Below are positions 1 to 6,920 of a stretch of DNA of 31,365 nt, piece after piece. The stretch is from a virus. The stretch lies in IMG/VR virus record IMGVR_UViG_3300032516_000113, positions 1 through 31,365 of that record; one strand, written 5' to 3'. Position numbers and translations under genes: made by a program. How positions within the stretch are numbered: the first letter of the stretch is position 1; every line of letters begins with the position of its first letter. The notes under the pieces are model-generated. The model made no database searches, was not told the DNA's origin, and saw only the letters and a list, made by a program, of their open reading frames with translations.

Positions 1-307
1 TGACCTTCGCCATCTCGGCAGCGGCCTTCGCAGCCTCGGCGGCGTTGCGGGCGTTGCGACTCTCGACGAGCCCAGCGTCGCGAGCCTTGCGGGTCTCAAC
101 GTCGGCGGCGAACTTGCGTTCGGCGAGGTCGGCCTGGGCAACCCTGCCCGCGATGCCGGCGCCGGTGTCAATCAGGGCGGGCAGAAGCGAAGCCAACGCC
201 GTCGACCTCGCAGCGTCACGACCGGCGCGGATGCGCTCCTGTTCGAGTTGCAGGGGAACGAGGCCAGCGGCGGCGAGGATTTCAGCGGTTCGAGATGCGC
301 GAGACAT
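1..307 (-). CDS. Internal virion / ejection protein, N-terminal part cut by window edge
   Basis: This holds the first 102 codons or so of the gene that is complete at 28417-29610. The start codon is at 307 and the window edge removes the rest, so it is an edge effect of the terminal repeat and not a broken gene. The visible part begins MSRASRTAEIL and becomes a long Ala/Lys/Glu/Arg-rich helix. See the complete copy for function. Confidence 0.9.
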   Translation of the reverse strand, partial: MSRASRTAEILAAAGLVPLQLEQERIRAGRDAARSTALASLLPALIDTGAGIAGRVAQADLAERKFAADVETRKARDAGLVESRNARNAAEAAKAAAEMAKV

Positions 308-310
308 GAG

Positions 311-952
311 TCACCCGTTCACAAGTTGGATTTGGTCATGGGCCGAACGACGCCAAAAAATGCCAGAGTCGCGCACGACCCCGAGGGTCAGCGGCGTCGC
401 CGACCAGCCCGGCAGGTTGATGGTCGAAGTGCAGGAAGCCTGCAGCTCGGCGCGGCGCTTCTCCATCGACGACAACGGGGGCTCGCCGGTTTTGACCCAG
501 CACATCGACGCGGCGGTGTGGCACAGGAGCTGGTCCAGCGTCGTCAACGAGATGGACGCTTGCGACCAGATGAACGGGTCCGACGACAGCGCCGGGAACG
601 CCGCGCGCGGGACGTACTGCACGCGGCAGGGCTGTACCGATGTGACGTTTGCGAACCCATCAAACACGCGGCAGGGCGGAACCTGCAGGACGCCATTGCC
701 GACGACCAGGGCGACGTTCGCGATTTTCAACGGGGTGATGGACGCGAGGGAGATAACACCGGCCGACGAGGACGAAACGTCGGCCGACTGGTAGTAGATG
801 TTTGCGCCACTGTCGACGACGCTCTGCCAAACCTCCTCCTGCGCGACCTGCAACGCCGTCGTGATTTCGGCATCAGAAATCAGCGGGTTGTTGTCCTTGT
901 CGTCGAGGAGAAACCGAACGCGAACGATGGCCTGGGCGAGTGTGACTGTCAT
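311..952 (-). CDS. Probable head-tail adaptor (connector) protein
   Basis: The product is 213 residues. It opens with a helical stretch (MTVTLAQAIVRVRFLLDD, then a second helix around residues 28-48), followed by a beta-rich middle and a helical section. This layout and its place in the head operon resemble podovirus adaptor proteins of the P22 gp4 / T7 gp11 kind, which sit under the portal and connect it to the tail. The match is by general pattern and context, not by a diagnostic motif. The start at 952 has a GAGG ribosome site and overlaps the stop of the upstream gene by 4 bases. The next gene begins 3 bases after its stop. A different minor virion protein is possible. An identical copy lies at 29614-30255. 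Confidence 0.5.
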   Translation of the reverse strand: MTVTLAQAIVRVRFLLDDKDNNPLISDAEITTALQVAQEEVWQSVVDSGANIYYQSADVSSSSAGVISLASITPLKIANVALVVGNGVLQVPPCRVFDGFANVTSVQPCRVQYVPRAAFPALSSDPFIWSQASISLTTLDQLLCHTAASMCWVKTGEPPLSSMEKRRAELQASCTSTINLPGWSATPLTLGVVRDSGIFWRRSAHDQIQLVNG

Positions 953-1332
953 CGGCGGCCTCGGTGTTTTGGCAGGGCCATCGCAGCGGCGAGCAGGTCA
1001 CGGCCATCGACGACGCGGGCGAGACTCTTGTTGATTTCGCGGCGAAAGTCGGCGCGGTGGTCTTCAAGGGAAAGCTCCTGCTGCATCTCCTCGCGGATGC
1101 GATGACGCTCGGCCTTGTCGAGGACGTGCCATGCTTCCCACTGGCGTTTGCCATGCAATCCGTCGAAGACGCCGGCGCCGTCGCGGAGGAGGCCAACGAC
1201 AATCGGCATGCTGCTGGCGGCGTGCTCAATCGAGCACATCGGGACCCCACCACCGTGAGCACGCGAGACGAGCACGCGGCCGAACGGCGTGTGGTGAAGG
1301 TCGGGGTCCTCGTTCATGGCGGCGAGGTCCAT
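949..1332 (-). CDS. Hypothetical protein in head operon
   Basis: The product is 127 residues and unrecognised. The N-terminal half contains a Gly-rich segment with Cys and His (GGGVPMCSIEH, about residues 27-37). The C-terminal half is charged and helical (KAERHRIREEMQQELSLEDH) and ends in a basic tail. The ATG at 1332 overlaps the previous stop as TGATG. A GTG at 1335 would add one residue, and a later ATG at 1317 is also possible. It lies between a membrane protein and the probable adaptor, so it may be a minor structural or lysis-related protein, but nothing in the sequence fixes a function. Confidence 0.7.
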   Translation of the reverse strand: MDLAAMNEDPDLHHTPFGRVLVSRAHGGGVPMCSIEHAASSMPIVVGLLRDGAGVFDGLHGKRQWEAWHVLDKAERHRIREEMQQELSLEDHRADFRREINKSLARVVDGRDLLAAAMALPKHRGRR

Positions 1333-1682
1333 CACTTGGCCTCGACGACGACGGTGAGCGACGGGGCCGACTTGGTGACGACGGCCTTGCTGATGGCCTT
1401 GACCTTCACCGCGTTTTTGATCCCAATGGCGCCCAGCTCGCGAACGACCATATCACTCACGTCGAGGATGCGGTCGTCGATGTCGGTGGGTGTCGCGCGG
1501 ATGAATGGCCCCAGGGCGTCGTTCGCGCCTTTGACGGCGGCGACGATTTGTCGACGTCGGGCCTCGTCCATGTGTGCGGCCCACAGCGGGATAACCAGGG
1601 GGCCAGCGATGAGCGCCAATCCGCAGGCGGTGACCAGGGCGGCGAGGATGACGGGAATCATGGCAAGGACGGCGGCGGGCAT
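1332..1682 (-). CDS. Small membrane protein, holin candidate
   Basis: The product is 116 residues. A strongly hydrophobic N-terminal segment (about residues 3-36) is long enough for one or two membrane passes. A mixed charged region of about 80 residues follows, with a helical stretch (EARRRQIVAAVKGANDAL) and a beta-like C-terminus. This arrangement is seen in some phage holins that anchor by the N-terminus, and the phage has an endolysin but no other obvious holin. It could equally be a virion membrane-interacting protein. A GAGAGG ribosome site stands 7 bases before the ATG. It is co-transcribed with the head genes, not with the endolysin. Confidence 0.6.
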   Translation of the reverse strand: MPAAVLAMIPVILAALVTACGLALIAGPLVIPLWAAHMDEARRRQIVAAVKGANDALGPFIRATPTDIDDRILDVSDMVVRELGAIGIKNAVKVKAISKAVVTKSAPSLTVVVEAK

Positions 1683-1692
1683 GGTGGGCCTC

Positions 1693-1974
1693 TCAGCGTG
1701 GACGGTTGCGAGTGTTTGCCTCGTCGAGGCGGTTCACGTCGGCGCGCAGGGCGTCGAGTTTGGCGCAGATGCTGCCCAGCTGCGTAAGAATCTGCGACCG
1801 CTCGGCGCTCGCAGCTTCAAGGACTTGCACCTTTTCGTTCAACACGAGCGTCGTGTCACGAACGCTGGTGATGGATTGCGCGATGACGAGGGAGCTGGCG
1901 ACGGCGATGGCACCGACAATGGAGACCAGCCAAAGAGGCACGATCACGCCATTGGAAGTTGTAGGCTGATTCAT
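1693..1974 (-). CDS. Membrane-anchored coiled-coil protein, spanin-like candidate
   Basis: The product is 93 residues. Residues 9-35 (GVIVPLWLVSIVGAIAVASS and on) form one clear transmembrane helix. Residues 40-88 form a probable coiled coil with heptad-spaced Leu and Val (VLNEKVQVLEAAS, ILTQLGSICAKLDAL). A short N-terminal tail, one membrane pass and a soluble coiled coil is the architecture of inner-membrane spanins, and also of some other phage lysis or exclusion proteins. If the host lacks an outer membrane, the spanin reading fails. It is the first gene after the capsid gene, from which a strong hairpin separates it, so its expression may be lower than that of the capsid protein. Confidence 0.6.
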   Translation of the reverse strand: MNQPTTSNGVIVPLWLVSIVGAIAVASSLVIAQSITSVRDTTLVLNEKVQVLEAASAERSQILTQLGSICAKLDALRADVNRLDEANTRNRPR

Positions 1975-1991
1975 GGTTTTCCATTAGAGAA

Positions 1992-2021
1992 CCCGGCCCC
2001 GTCGTCGTCAACGGGGCCGGG
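1992..2021 (-). terminator. GC-rich hairpin just downstream of capsid gene
   Basis: An 11-bp perfect stem (CCCGGCCCCGT / ACGGGGCCGGG) with an 8-base loop lies 9 bases beyond the capsid stop codon. The leftward transcript meets it straight after the capsid gene. There is no run of U after it, so it may be a partial terminator or a 3'-end stabiliser, not a full stop. Either role would keep capsid mRNA more abundant than the downstream membrane-protein genes. It recurs at 31295-31324. Confidence 0.65.
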
Positions 2022-2029
2022 GCGGTTGC

Positions 2030-3364
2030 TCAGAGACCGGTGAGGCCGGTCATCACGCCGATGGCGCCGCGCTTGGCGCAGTACAGCTGATAGGAGCCGG
2101 TGAAGTCGGCATCCATGCTCAGCGTGGTGCGGTTGGTGACGACCACGCCACCCAGCTCGGTCAGCTCCTCGGGGGCCATCTCGGACCAGCATCCGAGCTT
2201 CGCATGGTCACGGTTGTGAAAAACCACGATTGTCTGCGGGCAGTTCGGGTCAATCAACACCGGACGACCGGCAAGGTCGAGGCCCGAGCTGCGCACGTCG
2301 CCGTACTTGTCAGCACGCGCGCCAAGGGGCTGCGGGCGCTGCGCCGTCGGCTGGATCGACATACCGAAAACAGCACCCATCGCACCGGCCTGGATGCGGT
2401 GCGCGGCGGCGACCTGTGGCGACATCAGCGCATCGGTGAACTGCTCACCGCTGTACTGCGTGATTCGGGCGTCGAACTGCAGCGCAGCCTCGTGGGAGTA
2501 AGCCGCGCCGAGGGCGATGGTTTGCCCAACCCAGCCGGGCAGGTTGGCGGGAGCGATGCCGCCAAACGTCGACGATGCGCCGCTGCCGGCGATGTCGTCG
2601 AATGAGTTCAGCCGCTTGCCCGCGATGGCGGTGGCGCTGCCACCGAAACCGGGGAAAGTTCCGCGCAGGGCGAGGATGTCGTCGGTTGCAACGGCGGTGG
2701 CGCCGAGGGCCACGACAGCACCGGTTGCGGGGTTGATGACGTCATTGATGAACGTGACCGTACCGGCTACGTTCGCTGAATTTGCTCCGACGACGGCAGC
2801 GACCTTGCTCTGGCACCGGACGGTGTAAGAGAAGGTCAACGACGTATCGACGAAATTGTACGACGCGCCGGGAATAAACAACGACACGTCGAGGAACGAG
2901 ATGGTTACCGTGGAATCGGCAGCGGTGCCGGACCAGGTGGCGACGGCCTGGGGGACGACGGCGCCGGCGTACAGACCACGGCCGATGTGACGAGCAACGC
3001 TCTTTGCCGAGGCGTCAAGTTTGGCGTCAAGCAGTTTGGTCAACTCCTTGTCGGCGAGCTGGCCAAGCGCGGCCTGCTTGCCCAGCGAGACGCGCGTGGT
3101 GACCATGGTGGGCACAAAGCGGGCCTTGACGGGGGTGGTGGTTTGGCCGTTGGGCCGATTGTCGAAATCCAGGGCGTAGGTGGTCGCGGGCGACTCACCG
3201 ACGTCGGCGGTGACGGTGAGTTCCTCGCCGTCCTGTTCGACCTTCTCAAGGACACCGCTGCCGATGAGCGGGGACATGTTGTTGATCGTGTTGACGAAAC
3301 GCTCGGGGCCGAACTCGGCAATGATGCCGCTGATGCTGTTGATTGTGACGTTTGCGAGAGCCAT
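2030..3364 (-). CDS. Major capsid protein (HK97-fold likely)
   Basis: The product is 444 residues and forms the head shell. It follows directly after the scaffold gene, the usual order. The N-terminus (MALANVTINSISGIIAEFGPE) precedes a helix-rich region with many basic residues (about 95-130). A beta-rich insertion-like middle (about 140-250) follows, then an Ala-rich helix and a C-terminal beta region ending GAIGVMTGLTGL. That is a typical layout and length for HK97-fold capsid proteins, here perhaps with an extra domain in the middle. The call rests on order, size and composition; no sequence motif defines this family. A GAGG ribosome site lies 7 bases before the ATG, partly inside a small hairpin. 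Its last codons recur at the window's right edge. Confidence 0.8.
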   Translation of the reverse strand: MALANVTINSISGIIAEFGPERFVNTINNMSPLIGSGVLEKVEQDGEELTVTADVGESPATTYALDFDNRPNGQTTTPVKARFVPTMVTTRVSLGKQAALGQLADKELTKLLDAKLDASAKSVARHIGRGLYAGAVVPQAVATWSGTAADSTVTISFLDVSLFIPGASYNFVDTSLTFSYTVRCQSKVAAVVGANSANVAGTVTFINDVINPATGAVVALGATAVATDDILALRGTFPGFGGSATAIAGKRLNSFDDIAGSGASSTFGGIAPANLPGWVGQTIALGAAYSHEAALQFDARITQYSGEQFTDALMSPQVAAAHRIQAGAMGAVFGMSIQPTAQRPQPLGARADKYGDVRSSGLDLAGRPVLIDPNCPQTIVVFHNRDHAKLGCWSEMAPEELTELGGVVVTNRTTLSMDADFTGSYQLYCAKRGAIGVMTGLTGL

Positions 3365-3366
3365 TT

Positions 3367-3391
3367 GAGAACCTCAGAGAAGTGGTTTCTC
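3367..3391 (-). promoter_or_regulatory. Small hairpin over capsid ribosome site
   Basis: Between the scaffold stop and the capsid start, GAGAACC (3367-3373) can pair with GGTTTCTC (3384-3391) with one bulged base. The capsid GAGG ribosome site (complement of 3372-3375) lies at the edge of this stem. It could tune capsid translation or couple it to ribosomes leaving the scaffold gene. The stem is short, so this is tentative. Confidence 0.25.
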
Positions 3392-3395
3392 GTCG

Positions 3396-4307
3396 TCAGG
3401 ATTGACGGCGAGCGTCAAGGAAATCGAGCATTCCCCTGGCGTTGTTTGCAAACCGACCAGTCCCGCCGGATGCTCCCCCGGGCGCCCTTGCCCCGACGGG
3501 GGCGTTGCTGGCGACGGGGGCGGACTGGCGAGGGGCGTAGCCAAGTGCCTCAAGCCGCTTGACCTCCCGCTCATGAATCAAGCGCGCGGCCTCGCTGGCA
3601 CTGAGGTCATGGCGCGCTTTCATGGCGGCGATGACGTCGGCGCGATTGGCAAGGCGATGCGTGGCCAACGCGCTCTCGATTTGCGTCGAGAGTCGCGCCT
3701 TGATTTGCTCGCGCTCGGCTTCCATCACAAAGTTCTGCTGCATCTCGCGCAGTTTTGCTTCGTGCTCTTGGGCGAGGGCGTCGGCGCGCTCCTTCGCTCT
3801 CTGCGACAACCTGACGTCAGCAAGCTCCTCGTCACGAGCGTCGTACTGCACACCTTCACGCAGCTGCTGACGGAGGCGTTCGTTTTCCTCCTGCAGGAGC
3901 TGCGCAGCTGTGCTGTACCGCTGATTCTCGTGAACGAGCCGAGCCGATTCCTCTCGCGCCGCTTTCACGTTGTCGCTGAGTTTCCCGATACGAGCCTTGA
4001 ACGCTGCCATGGGCACAACGTCGGCCTTTTCGCGTTCGTCTGGTGCGTCGACACCCTCGGGGCTGTCGGCTGCATCATTACCCGGTGACGATTCCGGTGA
4101 ATCACCCGAGGAAGCAGGCTGGCCGGCGGGTGAGCCCGGGGCCTGGGGGGTTGCAGTGGCTGCAGCGGCGCGCTTGGCGGCGATGTGGGCCATCATGCGA
4201 GACTGCGTGGACGCCGGGGCCTGAGTGGCACTGGTGTCCGCTGTGTCGGTGGGCGAGACCGAAGATGCGCCCGAATCAGCCGTCGATGCGGCAGAGGTGG
4301 TAGACAT
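3396..4307 (-). CDS. Capsid scaffolding protein
   Basis: The product is 303 residues. The first 90 or so are Ser/Thr/Ala/Pro-rich and probably disordered. Residues about 95-240 form a long charged, helical, coiled-coil region (for example KAAREESARLVHENQRY and LREMQQNFVMEAEREQIKAR). The C-terminus is short and basic, with a final helix LDFLDARRQS. Low-complexity plus coiled coil with a basic end, directly upstream of the capsid gene, is the classic scaffolding profile; such proteins guide procapsid assembly and are then released. No ribosome site is visible before the ATG at 4307, which is unusual in this genome. The only in-frame alternatives, the adjacent ATGs at codons 37 and 38, also lack one. 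Confidence 0.8.
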   Translation of the reverse strand: MSTTSAASTADSGASSVSPTDTADTSATQAPASTQSRMMAHIAAKRAAAATATPQAPGSPAGQPASSGDSPESSPGNDAADSPEGVDAPDEREKADVVPMAAFKARIGKLSDNVKAAREESARLVHENQRYSTAAQLLQEENERLRQQLREGVQYDARDEELADVRLSQRAKERADALAQEHEAKLREMQQNFVMEAEREQIKARLSTQIESALATHRLANRADVIAAMKARHDLSASEAARLIHEREVKRLEALGYAPRQSAPVASNAPVGARAPGGASGGTGRFANNARGMLDFLDARRQS

Positions 4308-4329
4308 GTTACATAGCTAGCACTGTACT
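4301..4329 (+). promoter_or_regulatory. Candidate promoter for rightward portal/tail operon
   Basis: In the 57-base gap between the divergent scaffold and glycine-zipper genes, TAGACA (4301-4306) and TGTACT (4324-4329) are separated by exactly 17 bases. They match the sigma70 -35 and -10 boxes at 5 of 6 and 4 of 6 positions. Transcription would start near 4336 and give a leader of about 30 bases ending in AGGAGG. No comparably good leftward promoter is seen here. Confidence 0.4.
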
Positions 4330-4364
4330 TAGTTATGTGCAACGATGCCGCATCAGGAGGCCAC

Positions 4365-4724
4365 ATGGCGCGACGATTGACCCCCGAGGATTTGGTGTTG
4401 ACGGCAGCCGAGAAACGTGCTGCGCAGGTGCAGGCCGAAGGTGGAGCCGGCAATCGAGCCATCGGCGGGACCATCGGGAGCCTCGCCGGGGCTGGTCTTG
4501 GTGCTCTCGGATTTCTCGGCGGGCCTGCTCTCGGTGCGGCAACGCTCGGCCTTGGGTCATCCATCGGCGGCGCTCTCGGCGGCATGGCTGCCGATGCGTT
4601 GTCTGAAGACGAGCTGCAAAGCGCCGATGACACCCTCGACGAGGGTGAGATGGAGCGGCAAAAGAAGCTCGCGCGCTACAAGCTGCGACAGGATGCGCTG
4701 AACGCGCTGATGAGCGAGGACTGA
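4365..4724 (+). CDS. Glycine-zipper membrane-active small protein
   Basis: The product is 119 residues. Residues about 28-76 are almost entirely Gly, Ala, Leu and small residues with GxxxG spacing (GGTIGSLAGAGLGALGFLGG, then GLGSSIGGALGGMAADAL), so they can insert in or line a membrane. They are flanked by charged helices, the last one ERQKKLARYKLRQDALNAL. Such glycine-zipper stretches occur in phage ejection and internal virion proteins, so a role in crossing the host membrane is likely but not proven. The ATG at 4365 is chosen because AGGAGG lies at 4355-4360; an upstream in-frame ATG at 4335 lacks a ribosome site. It is the first gene of the rightward operon, and the portal ATG is at 4726, one base after its stop. 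Confidence 0.75.
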   Translation: MARRLTPEDLVLTAAEKRAAQVQAEGGAGNRAIGGTIGSLAGAGLGALGFLGGPALGAATLGLGSSIGGALGGMAADALSEDELQSADDTLDEGEMERQKKLARYKLRQDALNALMSED

Positions 4725-4725
4725 G

Positions 4726-6495
4726 ATGGCCGACCTCCCGCTGACGTCGTCGATTCTCGAAGATTTCAACAAGCACAAGCGCCAAGGGGAACGCATCGCG
4801 CTCCCCTATCGGCAGCTGGGCGAGCTGTGCGAGATGTTCGTCGGCGGCCGTCAATGGGGCGTCTACAGCGGGCAGCGTCGACAGGTCATGAAAGACGCAT
4901 GGTTCGACGACGAGAACGTGCCCCGTTCGCATATCAACGTCTGCCAAGGGCTGATGACGACGTTCTCGTCGTTGCTCAACAAAGACCGCCGCAGCGCCCT
5001 CGCGACGGCGTCGACACCCGACGACCCCGAGGACATTTACAACACGGAAATCACCAACCGCGTCATCGACTACATCGCGCAGGAACAGAAGACGGCGAGC
5101 AAGATTCACCAGGCCGTGCAGTACGCTTTTCAAGACGGCACTGCAGGCGTCAAAGTATGGCCTGATGAGGTTCGCGGCGAGGTTCGTTGGGCCCGTCTCA
5201 CCATCCACGATTATTGGATCGACCCCGTAGAGGATTGGCACGACGCCAAGTGGGTCATTTTCGAGAATCACTACGGTGCCGATGAAGTCGCGGCGATGTG
5301 GGAAGCTGGCGGGATTGCTGGCCTTCCCCCCGAGGAGACCGAATACGTCAACGCGGCCGGCGAGACGGTCTGTGGAATCGTCGGGTACGAGTACTGGGTG
5401 CGGCCTTCGAGGAAGTTCCCCGAGGGCGTCTTCGCCGTCATCATCGGCACCGTCATCGTGGTCCGCAAGGCGTACCCGCTCATCGTCAACACCGAGGGCG
5501 ACCGCAAGGAGTCGTTGCTTCCCCTGTCGCTGATGAAGATTCGCTTCCGTCGAGACAGCGCCTACGGAATCACTCCCCTTGCCGACGTCATCAACCTTCA
5601 ACGGCTGCTGAACGAGACGCACGCGCGCACCATCAAGGTGATGCGACTGGTGACGAACCCACAGATTGCGATGCCGAAGCCCCTTGCGGATTCCATCGAC
5701 ATCACGCGCACCAATACCATCGACTACGACCCCAAGATGGACGACGCGCGGTCGAAGATATTCGCTGTCGAACTGGGCGCGGTGGGCCTCGACCTATACA
5801 AGCTGCGCGACGACGCAAAAGCTTTCATGTTCGACGTCGTCGGCCTCAACGAGGTGACCAGCGGCGGCGCTGCCCCGACGCTGAGCGGGCGAGCAATCGA
5901 GGCGTACTACGAGCTGGACGCGCAGAAGAACAGCGACGCGTTGAAGTCGCTCGAGGACATGGTGCTCGATGCTTGGCGCCTGTGCCTTGCCATCATCCAG
6001 CTTTTCTACCCTGCCCCTCGGGTGGCAGAGATTACGCGCATGGATGCGGCCGACGTGTTCACCTTCACCGGCGCCGATGTGCAAGGCAAAAACATCAGAC
6101 TAGAATCGGCCAGCGAGTTGGAGCGCCGCACCGACGTCCGTGTCGGGAAAGCCGTCGAGAATGCCCAGGCCGGCGTCGGCGGGGCGCAAGACATCGCGAC
6201 GGCGCAGAAGTCTGCCCCGAACGCGGTGGCAAAGCAGGCGGCGGACCTCGCGGTGCGCACCTACCTCGCAGCGGGTGACGTCGACATCAACGTCAACGAT
6301 TACAGCATCCCGGCGCTACGTGAAAGCATCGCCCGGGCGAAGTCGCGGGCCATCGCGCAGGGCCGCAAGTCGGATTTCGTCGACTTGGTGCTGCTCGAAA
6401 ACATCATCAGCGACCAGATTGAGGGCAGCGAACCAGACACCGGCGAGACGTCGCCGACGATGCCCGACCAACAACCAACGCAGCCTGAAGGCTAG
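4726..6495 (+). CDS. Portal protein
   Basis: The product is 589 residues and would form the ring at the head vertex through which DNA is packaged and ejected. The N-terminus is helical and charged with the aromatic-rich stretch EMFVGGRQWG (about residues 36-45). The pattern FSSLLNKDRRSALATAS and VQYAFQDGTAGVKVWPDEVRGEVRW resembles P22-type podovirus portals. A long helical C-terminal half (about 300-520) fits the wing and stem. The last 60 or so residues are Pro/Gly/Gln-rich and disordered (PDTGETSPTMPDQQPTQPEG). The length is within the podovirus portal range. Large terminase is at the other end of the same operon. I am confident of the role, less so of the exact subfamily. Confidence 0.85.
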   Translation: MADLPLTSSILEDFNKHKRQGERIALPYRQLGELCEMFVGGRQWGVYSGQRRQVMKDAWFDDENVPRSHINVCQGLMTTFSSLLNKDRRSALATASTPDDPEDIYNTEITNRVIDYIAQEQKTASKIHQAVQYAFQDGTAGVKVWPDEVRGEVRWARLTIHDYWIDPVEDWHDAKWVIFENHYGADEVAAMWEAGGIAGLPPEETEYVNAAGETVCGIVGYEYWVRPSRKFPEGVFAVIIGTVIVVRKAYPLIVNTEGDRKESLLPLSLMKIRFRRDSAYGITPLADVINLQRLLNETHARTIKVMRLVTNPQIAMPKPLADSIDITRTNTIDYDPKMDDARSKIFAVELGAVGLDLYKLRDDAKAFMFDVVGLNEVTSGGAAPTLSGRAIEAYYELDAQKNSDALKSLEDMVLDAWRLCLAIIQLFYPAPRVAEITRMDAADVFTFTGADVQGKNIRLESASELERRTDVRVGKAVENAQAGVGGAQDIATAQKSAPNAVAKQAADLAVRTYLAAGDVDINVNDYSIPALRESIARAKSRAIAQGRKSDFVDLVLLENIISDQIEGSEPDTGETSPTMPDQQPTQPEG

Positions 6496-6503
6496 GAGCA
6501 ACC

Positions 6504-6878
6504 ATGGCAACGTCTCTCGTCAATCGCGCAGGGTTCGGCATTTTCATCAACGCAGGCGCCGTTTCCGACGGCAGCGCCGTCCTCGGGACGACACCGGTCA
6601 AGGTCACGCTCCCCGACGTCACCGTCAACGGTGGCCTGCTCGCATACGTTTTGGTGCGCGTTGTGAACCCAAACGCGGCGGGGGTGGTGCTGGCGACCAA
6701 GATTGTCCCCCGGGGTGCAGCTGCCCCGACGTTTGACGCGACGTTCTCCGCGACCGGCGGGCGCCATGTGCTCGGCGGACAGTTCGACGAGTTCATCATG
6801 AACTCAACCACGGAGCTCTACATCGTCGCGAGCGCCGCAGCTTCCTCGTGGGGCGTCAACTCGCAGCACGTCCACTGA
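6504..6878 (+). CDS. Small beta-rich virion protein candidate
   Basis: The product is 124 residues. It is rich in Val, Ala, Thr and Gly with alternating hydrophobic positions (VTLPDVTVNGGLLAYVLVRVV, TELYIVASAAASSWGV), which suggests a compact beta-sandwich. No family is recognised. Its place right after the portal, with AGGAG 5 bases before the ATG, suggests a structural part such as a decoration or head-completion protein. That is inference from position only. Confidence 0.65.
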   Translation: MATSLVNRAGFGIFINAGAVSDGSAVLGTTPVKVTLPDVTVNGGLLAYVLVRVVNPNAAGVVLATKIVPRGAAAPTFDATFSATGGRHVLGGQFDEFIMNSTTELYIVASAAASSWGVNSQHVH

Positions 6879-6920
6879 ACGGCGCCTTGTCGACCATCAT
6901 CACCAACCGGAGCGCATCAC

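Larger units (their letters stand above)
1..2062. repeat. Terminal direct repeat, left copy
   Basis: The first 2,062 bases reappear at 29304-31365. Both boundaries were matched by eye, and the proteins encoded in the two copies have identical sequences. The left boundary falls inside the ejection-protein gene and the right boundary inside the capsid gene, so neither end respects gene borders. That is what a circular or circularly permuted genome assembled past its start would give. A physical long terminal repeat remains possible. The repeat sets the unique length at about 29,303 bp. Confidence 0.97.

Noticed and set aside
4316-4328. 13-base match on the - strand (GTACAGTGCTAGC) to the end of a widely used synthetic promoter family
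   Set aside because: The match stops there; upstream bases and spacing differ and no vector sequence is nearby, so it is probably chance and not contamination.
4333-5622. 429-codon open frame on the - strand across the portal gene
   Set aside because: It is antisense to the portal and the glycine-zipper gene; its translation resembles no protein family and it does not fit the operon chain.
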